In this document: positions 11,612 to 22,467 of the stretch, one piece after another | Position numbering within the stretch: the stretch's first letter is position 1 | Layout of the letters: every line of letters begins with the position of its first letter | Origin: Panicum virgatum | Lineage: Eukaryota; Streptophyta; Magnoliopsida; Poales; Poaceae | NCBI RefSeq assembly: GCF_016808335.1 | Contig: NC_053141.1 | Location: forward strand, 4,642,711 to 4,706,710 | DNA: 64,000 nucleotides | Direction of reading: 5' to 3' | The notes under the pieces: generated by a model | What the model saw: the letters and a program-made list of their open reading frames with translations, nothing else | Databases searched by the model: none | Told to the model about the DNA's origin: nothing | Position numbers and translations under genes: made by a program

Positions 11612-12155
11612 TGTTGGAACCGCGGCGAGCTCGAACACGCGTTCCCAGCTCGCACTCGCCTCGCGACGCTCTCATGCGCTCACAATCGTCGGCGGACGCA
11701 AGGAAGAAGAAGAACAGTACGCACACAAGGTGTTCGGTGTTTCGGCGACGAACGCCCTGGCCGCCGCTGCGGCCTGTATGCTGGCCTTTCATTCACATCT
11801 CGACTCGACACACTTACACAGGGGTGGGTGGTGGCTCTTATAACCACACGGCTCCGCTCCGCGCCCGGCTATCCCGCCATGGCCACACGCTGCGCGCTTC
11901 TTGCGCCCGGGCGACGCGCTCCGCCCGCGCGACGTGCGCTCGTGCCCAACGGCCATCCGTGCTGCCCGCCACCACACCAACGACCCACGACTGCGTCACC
12001 TACACGTGCAGCTCGTGCCATCTGCATCGCCCGCCCCAGCCCGAGCCACCTCGTGCTCGCTGGACGCGACGTGCCCGCGCCCATGGCGCGCTCCAAGCAG
12101 CACACACGCATACACAACGCACACACTCCGCTCATCGTCAAGCTTAGTTCTAACA
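11612..12155 (-). repeat. LTR, right copy (the element's 5' LTR)
   Basis: 544 bp. It has private bases A at 11885 and C at 12087, where the other two LTRs have G and T. On the minus strand the primer-binding site follows directly at about 11609 downward. Confidence 0.93.
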
Positions 12156-12160
12156 CACCG
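12156..12160. repeat. Target-site duplication CACCG, right copy
   Basis: Second copy of CACCG, directly after the TAACA end of the right LTR. It pairs with 8697-8701. Confidence 0.95.
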
Positions 12161-12680
12161 GCTCCGGTAGATGAGCCCGGTGACCGCGGGGAGCGTGGCC
12201 AAGACGCGCAGCCCGAGGAAGCACTGGACGAGGTCGTCCTGGGCGTCGGCCATGGCGCGCACGAGGCCGGCGTCGACGCCGCCGCCAAAGCACATCGCGG
12301 CCAGCAGGCCGAACATGGCCTCGCGCATGCTCTCGGCGGCGAGCACCACTCCGCCGGAGCCGCACGCGCGGCGCCGCGGACGAGCAGGCGGTGCGCGGCG
12401 AAACGGTCTGTGACGTAGACATCCGGCTGATGGCCGAGGCCGAGAGCGGGGAGCTTGCTTACGAGCGCCGACCGGACGGCGGCGAGCCGCGCGTAGGCTG
12501 CCTTTTGCGCGTCGGTGCATGCCGGAGACGGAGACGGAGACGGCCGACGATGGGGACGAGGAGGAGGGTCAAGGGGAGCAAGAAGATGAGCGCGTCTTGC
12601 ATGGCTATTGGCTTCAGCTCTAGTAACGGTAACACTCGTCTGTGGTCTGTAGTGGTTCAAGTTCAAATATTTAGCGTTGC

Positions 12681-12760
12681 AACTCACAACTAACACTAAA
12701 TATATCAAGGCAATCACACACTTGCATCCGCTAAAATTTTAGGTGAAGTCAACAATGTTT
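12681..12760 (+). repeat. Short direct repeat, copy 1
   Basis: AACTAACACTAAATATATCA, TAAAATTTTA and GTGAAGTCAAC are shared with 13193-13290 in the same order and orientation. The unit lies in the 5' flank of the P450 pseudogene. The two copies bracket a MITE-like stretch. Confidence 0.75.
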
Positions 12761-12764
12761 AATT

Positions 12765-13110
12765 ACTAATTAGTGCCCGTTTGGACTAATTTTTAGTCAA
12801 TGTTTGGATACCAATTAGGCCAGTCTTAGTGGGAGTTAATTTTTATTTTTTTAGTGAACTAAATATGAGCTAACTATAAAACTAATTATATAAACCTGAG
12901 TTAATTTCCGAGACAAATCTATTAATCCTAATTAATCCATCATTAGCATATGTTTACCATAGCACAACATAGACTAATTAGATTTAGTGGATTTGTCTTG
13001 TGAATTGGCCTTCATTTATACAATTAGTTTTGTAATTAATCTATATTTAATACTCCTAATTGGCATCAAAACATCCGATGTGACGATAATCAAACTTTAG
13101 TAATTTAGGC
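12765..13110. mobile_element. MITE-like sequence, borders unclear
   Basis: The internal landmarks GAGACAAATCTATTAATCCTA, ACTAATTAG, TTAATCTATATTTAATACTC and ACATCCGATGTGACG are those of a very common grass MITE family. The terminal inverted repeats are not preserved, so the borders are approximate. Confidence 0.55.
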
Positions 13111-13192
13111 AAAGAGTATGTATTGCACTGACCACTTGTTATGAACCTGTAGGATTACAAGCTGTCCCAAATTTAGTCTACATTTTAGATGG

Positions 13193-13290
13193 AACTCACA
13201 AACAACTAACACTAAATATATCACGAGAATCACACATTTGCATCAATTACTTCAATCCACTAAAATTTTAAGTGAAGTCAACCGATGTTT
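13193..13290 (+). repeat. Short direct repeat, copy 2
   Basis: Second copy of 12681-12760, with a small extra insertion (ATTACTTCAATC). Confidence 0.75.
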
Positions 13291-13937
13291 GATTTGGTTG
13301 TCCGTGATTCTCAAAATTTCATCCCATTTAATGAGGCGATATATATGTCCTACACTGGGCAATTTGGACCACGAGGAATGACCTCAGTTTTTCAAGGGCT
13401 ACCACCAACAATTCAAAATTGTCGTCTAAAGTTCCAGAAGGAGCTCGTGTTGCTTATGCATCGAGTGAAACCTATAAGCATCAACGGGATCTAGAAGAAA
13501 GGTTGAACCGACTAGTATAGATTATGTTCTTTTTCTTTATATCCTTTTTTGTTTCCTAGTTTTGCTTGTAAGAAACTTTTTTTTCACCTTTCTTCTAGTA
13601 TCTATATATAACCAGTAGGGGGCTTTTACCCCCACCTATTTCATAAAAAAAGTAATATGAATGAATTATTAGAAATTGAAAGCGAGAGGGAGAGAGGGAG
13701 GAAGAGAGAGAGAGAGAGGGGATATGGGCTTCGTTTGGTTGAAGCAGGAAGTATATTGCTTGTATTGAAAGTGTTAGTAATACAAAAGTATTTTCCCATA
13801 ATTAATAATCATGTAATGCCAGTATGTTGTCAATCCACACAAAATTTTAGTGTTCATGTAAAGTATTTAACTTAAGACCAATCTAGATGGACCTGTATTT
13901 CCGATCGGAGGGAGCATAGTGAGCGCTCGCAGGATGG
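13291..13937. other. Intergenic, possible retroelement tail and a GA-rich tract
   Basis: A short open frame (13285-13494) shows no family that I recognise. It is followed by T-rich sequence and a tail ending CCACCTATTTCATAAAAAAAG, which could be the end of a retroposed or LINE-like copy. A GA-rich tract lies at 13678-13720. No gene is supported. Confidence 0.35.
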
Positions 13938-13945
13938 ATGGTATG

Positions 13946-14105
13946 TAGGGGTGCAAATTGGTGTCACTTAGGTATACCTTTAACCCTTTTTAGTTTAAAA
14001 TTTTATTCTACTACTTCAAAGTGAGATCCTATTTTGAAAAAAATAGTATAAAACTTTGAACTAAAGAGAGTTGGTGGTGCACCTAAGGGTCTCCTTACAC
14101 CCCTA
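13946..14105. mobile_element. hAT-type MITE with perfect 8-bp target-site duplication
   Basis: A 160-bp element with imperfect terminal inverted repeats TAGGGGTGCAA and TTACACCCCTA. It is flanked by identical 8-bp copies of ATGGTATG at 13938-13945 and 14106-14113. An 8-bp duplication is the hallmark of hAT transposition. The interior is AT-rich, self-complementary and without coding capacity. Confidence 0.88.
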
Positions 14106-14554
14106 ATGGTATGTAGTATTAGGAGAAATGGAACACGGTTTGATATCATTATACACACCGAATGCATTAAACTTGGTGATATTCGTACATATCCCCAGAA
14201 ACTCGGAGATCAGTATCATAAATCGTTCAGTATGTATTGCACTGACCACTCGTATCCCAAATGGAACTGCAGGATGAACGAGCCTACCCACACTCCCCAG
14301 TCATACTCAGATTTCCAACTACATCCAGAAAGAAAGGTATAAGGAAAACAGCAGCGCCTGAAGTTGATTCACAAAGCTGTAACTAGTCAACTCTAGTCTT
14401 AAGGCACATGACTTGATACTATACAAATTACAAGTGAGAGCTCAATGAGTGCAGAGAGAGAAAAAAATCTGAGCTCCACCAGCCAGTTCTTCGGATCTAA
14501 CAAAAGAATGCTTCTGTTCTACAAGAGGGCGAAGGAGATGGTACAGAATACAGA

Positions 14555-17500
14555 TCAATGCGAGATGTTGAAGTTCTTCGGGCGCTGCAGCCGTTTCCTG
14601 GCTTTCCGAGCGCTCAAGATGCTCGAGATCATATCGCTACATACATCACACGTGCTATCATAGCCCATCAGCTTTACACCGAGATCCTTGCATAACAATT
14701 CTAACCTACCTTTGTCGTCGTTGCTTGAATTTTGCAGCCAATCGGCCTGCTCTCGGGAGACGGTGGCATATAAATGGAAGGTCTGAAGGGAAATTTTCTC
14801 AGCTGCAGGGTCTTGAACCTTTTCATCTTCTTTTGGTTCATGATTCTTGGGCTGCAGAAGCAAAATTTTGTCGAGCGAAATCCGGGCTAATCCCGGAGCC
14901 TCAGGATCATCAAGTGTCACTGAGGAGAACACAAATGAGAATCTCCCGAATGCAAGATCTGGCTCAGAGAAAAGATCTTCAAGGGCACCATTGGGTGGTC
15001 TCAGGCTTTTAGGCAGGGAATACTTCTTCTGGTCAGAATTCATCATACTCTCTGCTGCACGGTGAATTTTGGAAGCTTCTCTTAATCCGCTCAACAAGGC
15101 TCCATGCATTGTTGCAGGGTAAGCACGAATCGTGGCTTCTCCAGCAAAGAAGAGCCGGTCATTCACACTCTCAGCAAGAATATCATAGTCGGCACCAGAA
15201 GACCCAACTTTGATGTGGGAGTATGAACCCAAGCAAAAAGGATCACTACCCCATCTTGTGCAAACCGACTGAATGGGGTCAGGAACGGTAACACCTTTTG
15301 GACCATAGATACCTGGAAAATATCATAAATAATATATTCATTATTTATCCTATGAAAGAAAATATCATAAACAATGTGTGCTTATTCTCGGCTTTTATGC
15401 TCATGGACTTGCACAAGGTATGCACCCAAAAAATGTAACAGAAGACAAGCTAAAAATAACATTCCTCTTGTGATTTTTATAGGCAAAGTATTTATGTTCC
15501 AAAAAATACCATCTTCCTTCTTTTGTTCATATTCTTGTCCTGATTTTTATACTCACACACCAAAAGGATTGTCTATGTTTGATCACCCACCCTTACTGCA
15601 CAGTATCTGCCCGTCCAGAAGCCCCATTCATCCCCCACTGTAGCCAATGCCGTGGAACAGTAAAGGGCAGAGGATGGGGATACTAAGGTTGGACCTAAGC
15701 AGCTGTGGAAGGGTAGAGAGGATAAAGAACGGTCCTGAGACACAGGCCAGTCTGATGGGAACTTTGATTTGTTGAACCCTGTCATGCATTATTCCACGAT
15801 GGCAAAGCCACCTTCTGAACCACCACATGCTCTGTTTGGATAGGCAGCAATTTGCAATCAATTGGCAGGGATGCCCATCCAAGGGGATTGGACTTAATCT
15901 GCATAATCCAGCTCTATCCACAAAAGCTTCTAGGGAGTACTTACACCAGTTGCTAAAGTTCAATGAGCTATTTAGGTTGGTTTAGTAGTTGGTGGGGGGG
16001 GGGGGGGGGGGGCGGAGGTGGAAGCATGCTAAAGTTTCAGGGGTCCGATAGTCTTGTTGCCTTTGATTACAAAGAATGTTTGGCCCAAACATTACAAGCT
16101 CAGAGATGATTAGTCATCTTGCTCTCCCAATTCGAGAGTCATAACTCTAGTGAGCCTATGTTTTGTTGTACTAATAAATAATAACTCATTATGTAGACAA
16201 GATCATATCATAATGCAAGTACATCAAAAGTTACCTCATTAGTCACCTTGATCATTATCAGACATCTAGTGCGGCAACACTCAATATTTAAGACAGTTAG
16301 GCCACATTTGGAAAATGTTATGATACTCAATATTTAAGACAGTTAGGCAGCATTTGGAAAATGTGATGATACAATGCTTAAAAAGGTCAATGGTTCAACA
16401 TATACAAACACGAATTCATCCAATAGACTTTCAAGTTAAATCAGCACACAAGTGCCGCTAATTACTAAGGAGTGTGAAGTGTGAATGAATCAAGTAGATA
16501 CAAATGTGAATTTGCATGCTAAAAGCACCTACTTATATTAATACAGCAGATTCAACTGTTGTGGCATCATTTAAATATAATCCTAAACCAGCACATGGAA
16601 CTCCAATTAGTTATGAATTGAGAAGCAAGTATAATCTGATCAGGCATCCAGTAAGATGTAAGACACATCATTTATATATTTCCACTTGGGTATCGGTCAT
16701 CATATTCCCACAGAAACACAAAGTATTTGCTTGTCTTAAAAATCCCAATGCACTTGTACTAGCATATACTTATCAAGCAAAGCAGGCAAACAACATGTGG
16801 CTATTGTGTTGGAAAGCAATTTCTTTCAATTTTGAATGATGCTTGGGGTCTGAATTAGAATTTCAGTTGAAATTAAAATCTAATGAAAATATACGTGACC
16901 ATGTATTAGTTTTAGAGTTTACCTCTAAGAATGGCAAGTACTCGGTGAAGTGCAACAACAGGATCGACCTTTTCAAACTCCAAAGCAGCCTCTCCAGCCA
17001 CAAGTGCAATAAGCACTGCTCCGCCAGAGACAGTGTGGTAGCTATAGAACAGAAAGTACTCCCCACGCTTGCTACTCTCCTTATTCAGACACCCAAATGT
17101 ATCGATATCCTCATCCCAGAACATGTGGGGAAACACCATGGCCACCTTGTTCAGCAACCCAAACCCCAACCTCTGTATTGCCCCAAGCTTATGCTCAGGC
17201 AACTCTGGGTCGAACACAACGCTCCCACTCTTGAGCACCCCAAGGGGGACAGTGCACAAAACCAAGTCAGCCTGGAAAACCTGCCCTCCTTCCACTGTGA
17301 CACTAACCCCATCGGCTCCATGCTCAATTCGCTTCACCGTCTTCTCATACAGCACAGGCACACCATCACACAATGCATGTATGAGCCGGGAATTCCCTCC
17401 AGCTAGGAAGCAATGATCTCCCCCCATCTCATAAGGATCGTCTTGGTCCCAATGTGCGAGCGAGAGCTCTGACAGGCAACCAGCATTGGAGAATTCCAGA

Positions 17501-18471
17501 TTCGCCAAATGCCAATCCAAAACCATCCGCTCCTCGTCCGTCGTGGCCACATGGTACAGCCTTCTGATCTTCTCGATGCCTTCCCCCAGCGAGATCCTCT
17601 CTGCGGCCTCATTCAGAAACTCCCGGAGCCTGGTGGCATGGTCGAGAAGCGTGTTGAACACCAGATCGATGCTCCTGTCCAGCCTGGTCTCCACGGTGCG
17701 GCCGTCCGGGTAGTAGAGCGGGCAGCGGTCCCGCACCTTGTGCAGCGGGATGCTAAGCTGCCGCGCGAGCACGCCGAGTGGGTTGGCGTGGATCCCGGTG
17801 ATAACGCTGCCGCCGAGCTCGACGGCGGCCTTGTCCCCGCCTAGGCGGGCTGTGTAGACGCGGCCGCCGGGGCGCGCGCGGCCCTCGAGGACGAGCACCC
17901 GGAGGCCGAAGCGGAGCAGCTGGCGCGCGGCGGCGAGGCCCGCAAGGCCCGCGCCGACGACGACGACGGAGGCGGCGGGGGCGGGGGCGGGGGCGGGCGG
18001 GCCCTGGAGCGCGGCGGGGAAGGCGGCGGAGACGCCGAAGTTGATGTGGCCCTCGCGGGCGAGGAAGCCGTGCGCGGCGGCGACGAGGTGGTCGTAGGAG
18101 GCGGCGACGGTCTCGAGGACGCGCGCGCGGGGCAGCGGCGCGGCCGGGTCGGCGCGCCAGGAGGCGAGGATGTGGTTGCGGACGACGATGTAGTCGTTGG
18201 GCGCGGCGGCGACGTGGGCGGGCAGGAGGGGCCGCTCGTCGGGGTGCAGGTCGTCGATGGGGAAGCCCAGCGAGAGCGCGATGAGCGCCTCCGTCTCCGT
18301 CTCCCGCTGCCGCTCCTCCGCCGAGAGGCGGCGCAGGCGCCGCACCCGCCGCGAGGGCGCGTCGCCGAGGTAGGCCTGCAGCTCGGCGTCGAGGAGGGAC
18401 TCGTCGTACGACGCCGGGCGCGACGACGCCGCGCGGCGCTGCGGCCGGCGCGGCGGCGACGGCGGCGACAT
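14555..18471 (-). CDS. LDL2: LSD1-like histone H3K4 demethylase (SWIRM + FAD amine oxidase), LDL2 type
   Basis: Two exons, 18471-16923 and 15312-14555, joined across a 1610-bp GT-AG intron in phase 1, give 768 residues. Residues about 55-150 form the SWIRM domain. The FAD Rossmann motif GAGLAG is at 173-178, with E196 and RPGGRVYT at 200-207. The substrate domain follows. K442 in the sequence LLNKVAMVF matches the catalytic lysine of LSD1. FAGEA at 572-576 and [12 protein letters not shown] complete the flavin site. The last 170 residues are a plant-type tail. The protein would remove methyl groups from histone H3 lysine 4 in the nucleus using FAD. The tower insertion that binds CoREST in animals is absent, as in plant homologues. 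The start at 18471 is chosen because similarity begins there. Length and wording agree with rice LDL2, recalled from memory. Confidence 0.94.
15994..16012 (+). repeat. Poly-G run in the LDL2 intron
   Basis: 19 consecutive G in the single intron of the demethylase gene. On the transcribed strand it is a C run. No coding consequence. Confidence 0.9.
16281..16374 (+). repeat. Tandem duplication of about 45 bp in the LDL2 intron
   Basis: The unit containing CTCAATATTTAAGACAGTTAGG, shown here only by its landmarks AAGACAGTTAGGC and CATTTGGAAAATGT, occurs twice head to tail at about 16281 and 16325 with a few substitutions. Confidence 0.85.
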
Positions 18472-19340
18472 CGAGGCGCCGCCGGGCGGGGGGTTTAGGT
18501 GTGGTGTGGATGCTGCGCGGCGTCGGGTTTGATTTGGGGGGAGAGGGGAGGGTGGGTGGGAACTGAATGAGTTGGGGATGTTGATGAAGATGACAGGTGG
18601 GGCCGGGTTGGCAGTGAGGGAACGCGGGCACCGTTGAAAGACGTGGGGCCTGCTAATTTTGGGCCCACTAGTCAGTGTTACGAATGGAGTGTGGGGCCCA
18701 TATGCTGACATGCGGTGGCCCAGCCGACAATGACAAGGGTATGAACTCGCACGAGGGGATGGATGAGGCCCATGAAATTTTCGTCCCAGCCCATTCGGTG
18801 GCCCGGTAGCCCACAGGCCCACAGCAACCAACCAGCTGGTGCTCGCTCACAGAGTGAGAGCTTCAGCTCAGCTGCCACCGCCAACCGAGGAGAGGGTCCG
18901 CGCCGCCAACCGGTTCACCAGGGCGGAGCCAAGCCATGCCGCGCTGAACGGCCCGCGAGCTCGACCTCCTTGGGCGCCGCCGGGGCAGGGTCGTGCCGTC
19001 TTAGCGCGCGCGCGCGACGCCGACGCGTCGCGGTGGCAGGCGCGGCTGCTCGCTGCCCGTGCGGAGCACCGCCTCGATCGCCGGGGCACTCGTTTGTGGC
19101 GAGCGGGAGCTGGGGATCTCTAGGAAGCCTTCTTCCCTGTCGTCCCCACCACCGGAATTTCTAGACTTCGATCGAGGATTCCGCTCCCTTCCGAGCGCAT
19201 CTGGGTGCAGATCTTGCTCCTCGCGGTGAGCAATTCCCCTGCAATCGAGACATTGCTTTGCTTGCTCTGAAGAATGGGATCCAGTGAGCTTCGATTGAGC
19301 TAGAGGACGAGGGGCGCGCCCTCACGCACTTGCCTAGGAA
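18472..19340. promoter_or_regulatory. Shared 5' region of the divergent LDL2 and GT14 genes
   Basis: 869 bp separate the two divergent start codons, so both promoters and both 5' leaders must lie here. GGCCCA/TGGGCC-type motifs, which are common in plant promoters of growth-related genes, occur several times between about 18660 and 18830. The part next to the GT14 start is GC-rich. No unambiguous TATA box was found for either gene. Confidence 0.6.
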
Positions 19341-22300
19341 ATGAGGAAGAATTGGGGGCTCAGCTCCGGCCCCGCGCGGCCGTTCGGTGACCGCCGGTGG
19401 CTGCTCCCCTTCCTCGCGAGCCTGCTCGTCACGGCCACGCTCCTGCTCGCCGCCGCCTGCGGGCTCTTCTCGCCGCCCTACCCCAGCGGCGGCGACGCGC
19501 CGGCCCTGTTCGACGTCGTCTCCCTCGCCGACTGGGACGACGGCGACGGCGCCCGCCCCGTCGAGGCCGGGGTCAGGGACCGGCTGCTGGGCGCCGCCGC
19601 CGCCGATGACGAGAACCCCGACGACGCCGCCGTCAACTCGGACGACTCCGACGCCGAGCCGCCGCGGATCGCGTACCTCCTCGAGGGCACCAAGGGGGAC
19701 GGCCTGCGGATGCGGCGGACGCTGCGGGCCATCTACCACCCGCGCAACCAGTACATCCTGCACCTCGACCTGGAGGCGCCGCCGCGGGAGCGCATCGACC
19801 TCGCCATGTACGTCAAGGGCGACCCCATGTTCAGCCAGGTCGGGAACGTCAGGGTCATCGCCAAGGGCAACCTCGTCACCTACAAGGGGCCCACCATGGT
19901 CGCCTGCACGCTGCACGCCGTGGCCATCCTCCTCAAGGAGGGGCTCGACTGGGACTGGTTCATCAACCTCAGCGCCTCGGATTATCCGCTCATGACACAA
20001 GATGGTATAAGTGTTCTTCAGCTATGACTAAATTCTTATCTTTAATTTTCCAGGGGCCACAATCATTTACTTACTATATGTGAAATCTAAAGTTCTTACA
20101 TGGTTTACCTGTTGCAATTTTGTTTTGTAGTCTGGTTCATAACATCACCAATGGCAAGCATTAATAAATTTAAATGTTTCGGAGGATTCAAGTTTAGCAT
20201 AGGCACTACAGTCATAGATTACACCCCCTCTGGAGAAGTAGTTTTCACTAGATTTATTTTGCTTTATCTTTGCATATGAACACCTGATAGGCTGTTAAGT
20301 GTCGACAAACAGATTACACTGGTTCTCTGAATTCAACCTAATCCGCCAACTTCTTGTTCTGTAATGGGTCATCTTGCAAAACTCCACGGGATTTAGTCCA
20401 ATTAACCCAATCCTCAAATCATACAGAATGAAGATTTTAGCAGACTTTAAGCATAATTTGGGATTGTCCAGTTTCGATAGGTTGCCTTTTAATTGTCATA
20501 GCTTGGATCAGGTAACAGGATCTTGAATTCTATATAATGCACATTGATCGGTGAGATAAAAGGCACATTTAATAATTTTATATAATCTTCAGACGCATCT
20601 ATTCATGAAATAGTTTTCACATGTAAAGGGCTAAAGGCAGAATTACCATCAGCATTCATCATTCATTTGAGCATACGTCCCTATAGGAGAAGCTTTAATA
20701 TTCATACATAGAGCAGAAGCATGTTATATAGCTCTGGAAGTTACTGCACTTGTATAGTTAATTAGTTAAAACCTAAATGATCGTCTATGTGCAGATATAC
20801 TTCACGTGTTCTCTTCTTTGCCAAGAAATCTTAATTTTATAGAGCACTTTCAGTTATCTGGGTGGAAAGTGTAAGTTTCCTTACTCATTTGTCAGTTTGG
20901 TCACTTTGTACAGCACACCCTTTATTTCCTTTTACCGTCTATCATTTCTGATTTTCTTTTTTGGTTCTGTCACAGTAATATAAGGGCAAAACCAATCGTT
21001 TTGGACCCAGGGCTCTATCTATCAAAAAAGTTTGACCTTACTATGACTACTGAGCGGAGGGAATTGCCAACATCCTTCAAATTATATACTGGTAGGCCTG
21101 GTTCTCAACTTCAATATTTATCACATAGGCTTTCTGAAGCAAATATATCCATAAGGTAGTTATACATTCATGTGGTGATTGGCATGAGTGTGGGCTTGAA
21201 GCCACTAACAATTTTGCATACTACTTTGCATAATAGCTTAACCTTCAAACCTGCTGGTTTACGTCTAGCTAGTTAACCACAAAAGCATGTTTGGGCACAT
21301 TTGATTGTAGCAGATCCCAAGCACCTCTTAATCTAGCAGATTATTGCTGTCTGGCCGCAGTACGGCTGCAATTTGTTAATTCATATGGAACCAATAATTG
21401 TGAATTCAAACTTTTAGTCAATATCAGTTTGTTTTTTTGTTCTTTTTGAATCATTTCTGTTCTTCAGGCAGTTGCTATGGGCCTATCATCAGTTAGGCTA
21501 TCCCCCTAAATTTATACGGTAGTTATGGAGGTTTGGAGTTTCTGGGAAATAAGGGATGAATAGTCACTGCTGCATTAAAGTATTGGTGTAGAGTTTTGTG
21601 GTCAAGATATTTTGACTGAGACCCTAGAATATGGTTACAGTGCTGGTTTTCTTATTTGATTTTTGAAATGATCGATTCTTCTGATTGACCCTGCATTGGT
21701 AGGGACTCTCATTTTCCTTTTTTTTCGCGACCTGGGCACGTATTTCATTAAGAGGATCATTTTCCTTTCTTCATCACATGCTGAAATGATATATGTAAAA
21801 ATCAAGCATTTAAACATATACATAGATCTTGTATATGGATTGCTATGTTTAATCACTCTTAGTCCATGCTAAGATTATGGGCTCCTATGTTTTATTGACA
21901 GGTTCTGCTTGGATAATGCTCACAAAATCCTTCCTCGAGTACTGTATATGGGGTTGGGATAATCTCCCACGAAACCTCCTGATGTACTATGTCAACTTCA
22001 TCTCCTCGCCAGAAGGCTATTTCCAAACTGTCATCTGCAACTCTAATGATTTTCGGGGCACCGCAGTTAGCCATGATCTGCACTACATCGCTTGGGACTA
22101 CCCTCCAAAGCAGCACCCACTGATCCTTTCGATGAAGGACTTCAACAAGATGGTGAAGAGTGGTGCGCCATTTGCACGGAAATTTCCCAAGGACGACAAA
22201 GTCTTGGACAAGATCGACCATGAACTTTTGCACCGCTTGGAGGGTCGATTCACCCCAGGAGCGTGGTGTGACGGGAGCTCAGAAGGAGGGGCTGATCCAT

Positions 22301-22467
22301 GCTTGTCTAGGGGAGAGGACTCTGTTTTTGAGCCTGGCCCTGGCGCCGAGAGGCTGCGAGGCCTGATGAAGAAGGTGCTTTCATGGGATTACCGCAACGG
22401 TAGCTGTTCGTCCCTTGCTTATGATCAGACAAAAAGAGATTGGTATGTTCCTAAAAGTAAAGGATAA
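19341..22467 (+). CDS. GT14 glycosyltransferase (beta-glucuronosyltransferase-like, Golgi)
   Basis: Four exons: 19341-20004, 20795-20870, 20976-21091 and 21902-22467. All have GT-AG borders and consistent phases, giving 473 residues. One transmembrane segment (about 20-42) after a short basic N-terminus marks a type II Golgi protein. A low-complexity acidic stem follows. The Branch domain begins near RIAYLLEG (about 109-116) and includes [28 protein letters not shown] and the region [17 protein letters not shown]. The C-terminal part includes DLHYIAWD and PPKQHP. Plant members of this family add glucuronic acid to beta-1,6-galactan chains of arabinogalactan proteins. That specific activity is inferred from the family. 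The gene lies head to head with LDL2. Its long final intron (21092-21901) is AT-rich and contains no obvious transposon. Confidence 0.93.

Larger units (their letters stand above)
8702..12155 (-). mobile_element. Non-autonomous LTR retrotransposon, tandem LTR-INT-LTR-INT-LTR
   Basis: Three 544-bp LTRs (8702-9245, 10157-10700, 11612-12155) alternate with two 911-bp internal regions (9246-10156, 10701-11611) at an exact period of 1455 bp. Each LTR runs from TG to CA. On the minus strand the internal region starts two bases after the LTR with TGGCATCAGAGC, one mismatch from the usual primer-binding site for initiator tRNA-Met. It ends with the polypurine tract AGGGGGGTGAT before the next LTR. 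Hence the element lies on the minus strand. No gag, protease, reverse transcriptase, RNase H or integrase motif is seen, so it depends on another element. Target-site duplications of CACCG flank it. The internal copies appear identical, which points to a young array. Confidence 0.95.
7737..12602 (-). pseudogene. CYP89-like cytochrome P450, broken and split by an LTR element
   Basis: The C-terminal exon (8168 down to 7737) has the PERF motif (FRPERF), the haem loop PFGAGRRICPG and the tail V-M-K-R-P-L-R-A-R typical of CYP89. An intron at 8169-8239 has normal GT-AG borders and phase 0. Upstream, 8240-8701 encodes the I-helix to K-helix region. An LTR element fills 8702-12155, and the gene resumes at 12156-12602. 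Removing the element and one CACCG copy restores an in-frame junction (YRSR to WRKL). The 5' part is damaged independently. From the ATG at 12602 the frame changes at least twice, the proline-rich hinge is missing, and a block normally following LLVRG is deleted near 12365. Two catalytic motifs are also altered: the I-helix A-G-T-D-T-T position reads G-T-C-T-E-P, and K-helix ExxR reads E-G-L-Q. It is a pseudogene. Confidence 0.85.

Noticed and set aside
9286..11843. Many 100-295-residue frames on both strands within the retrotransposon array
   Set aside because: They repeat with the 1455-bp period, overlap each other on both strands and contain no gag or pol motif. They reflect base composition.
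16912..18831. Extension of the LDL2 frame upstream to 18831
   Set aside because: The 120 residues before the ATG at 18471 lack resemblance to the family and lie in the shared promoter region.
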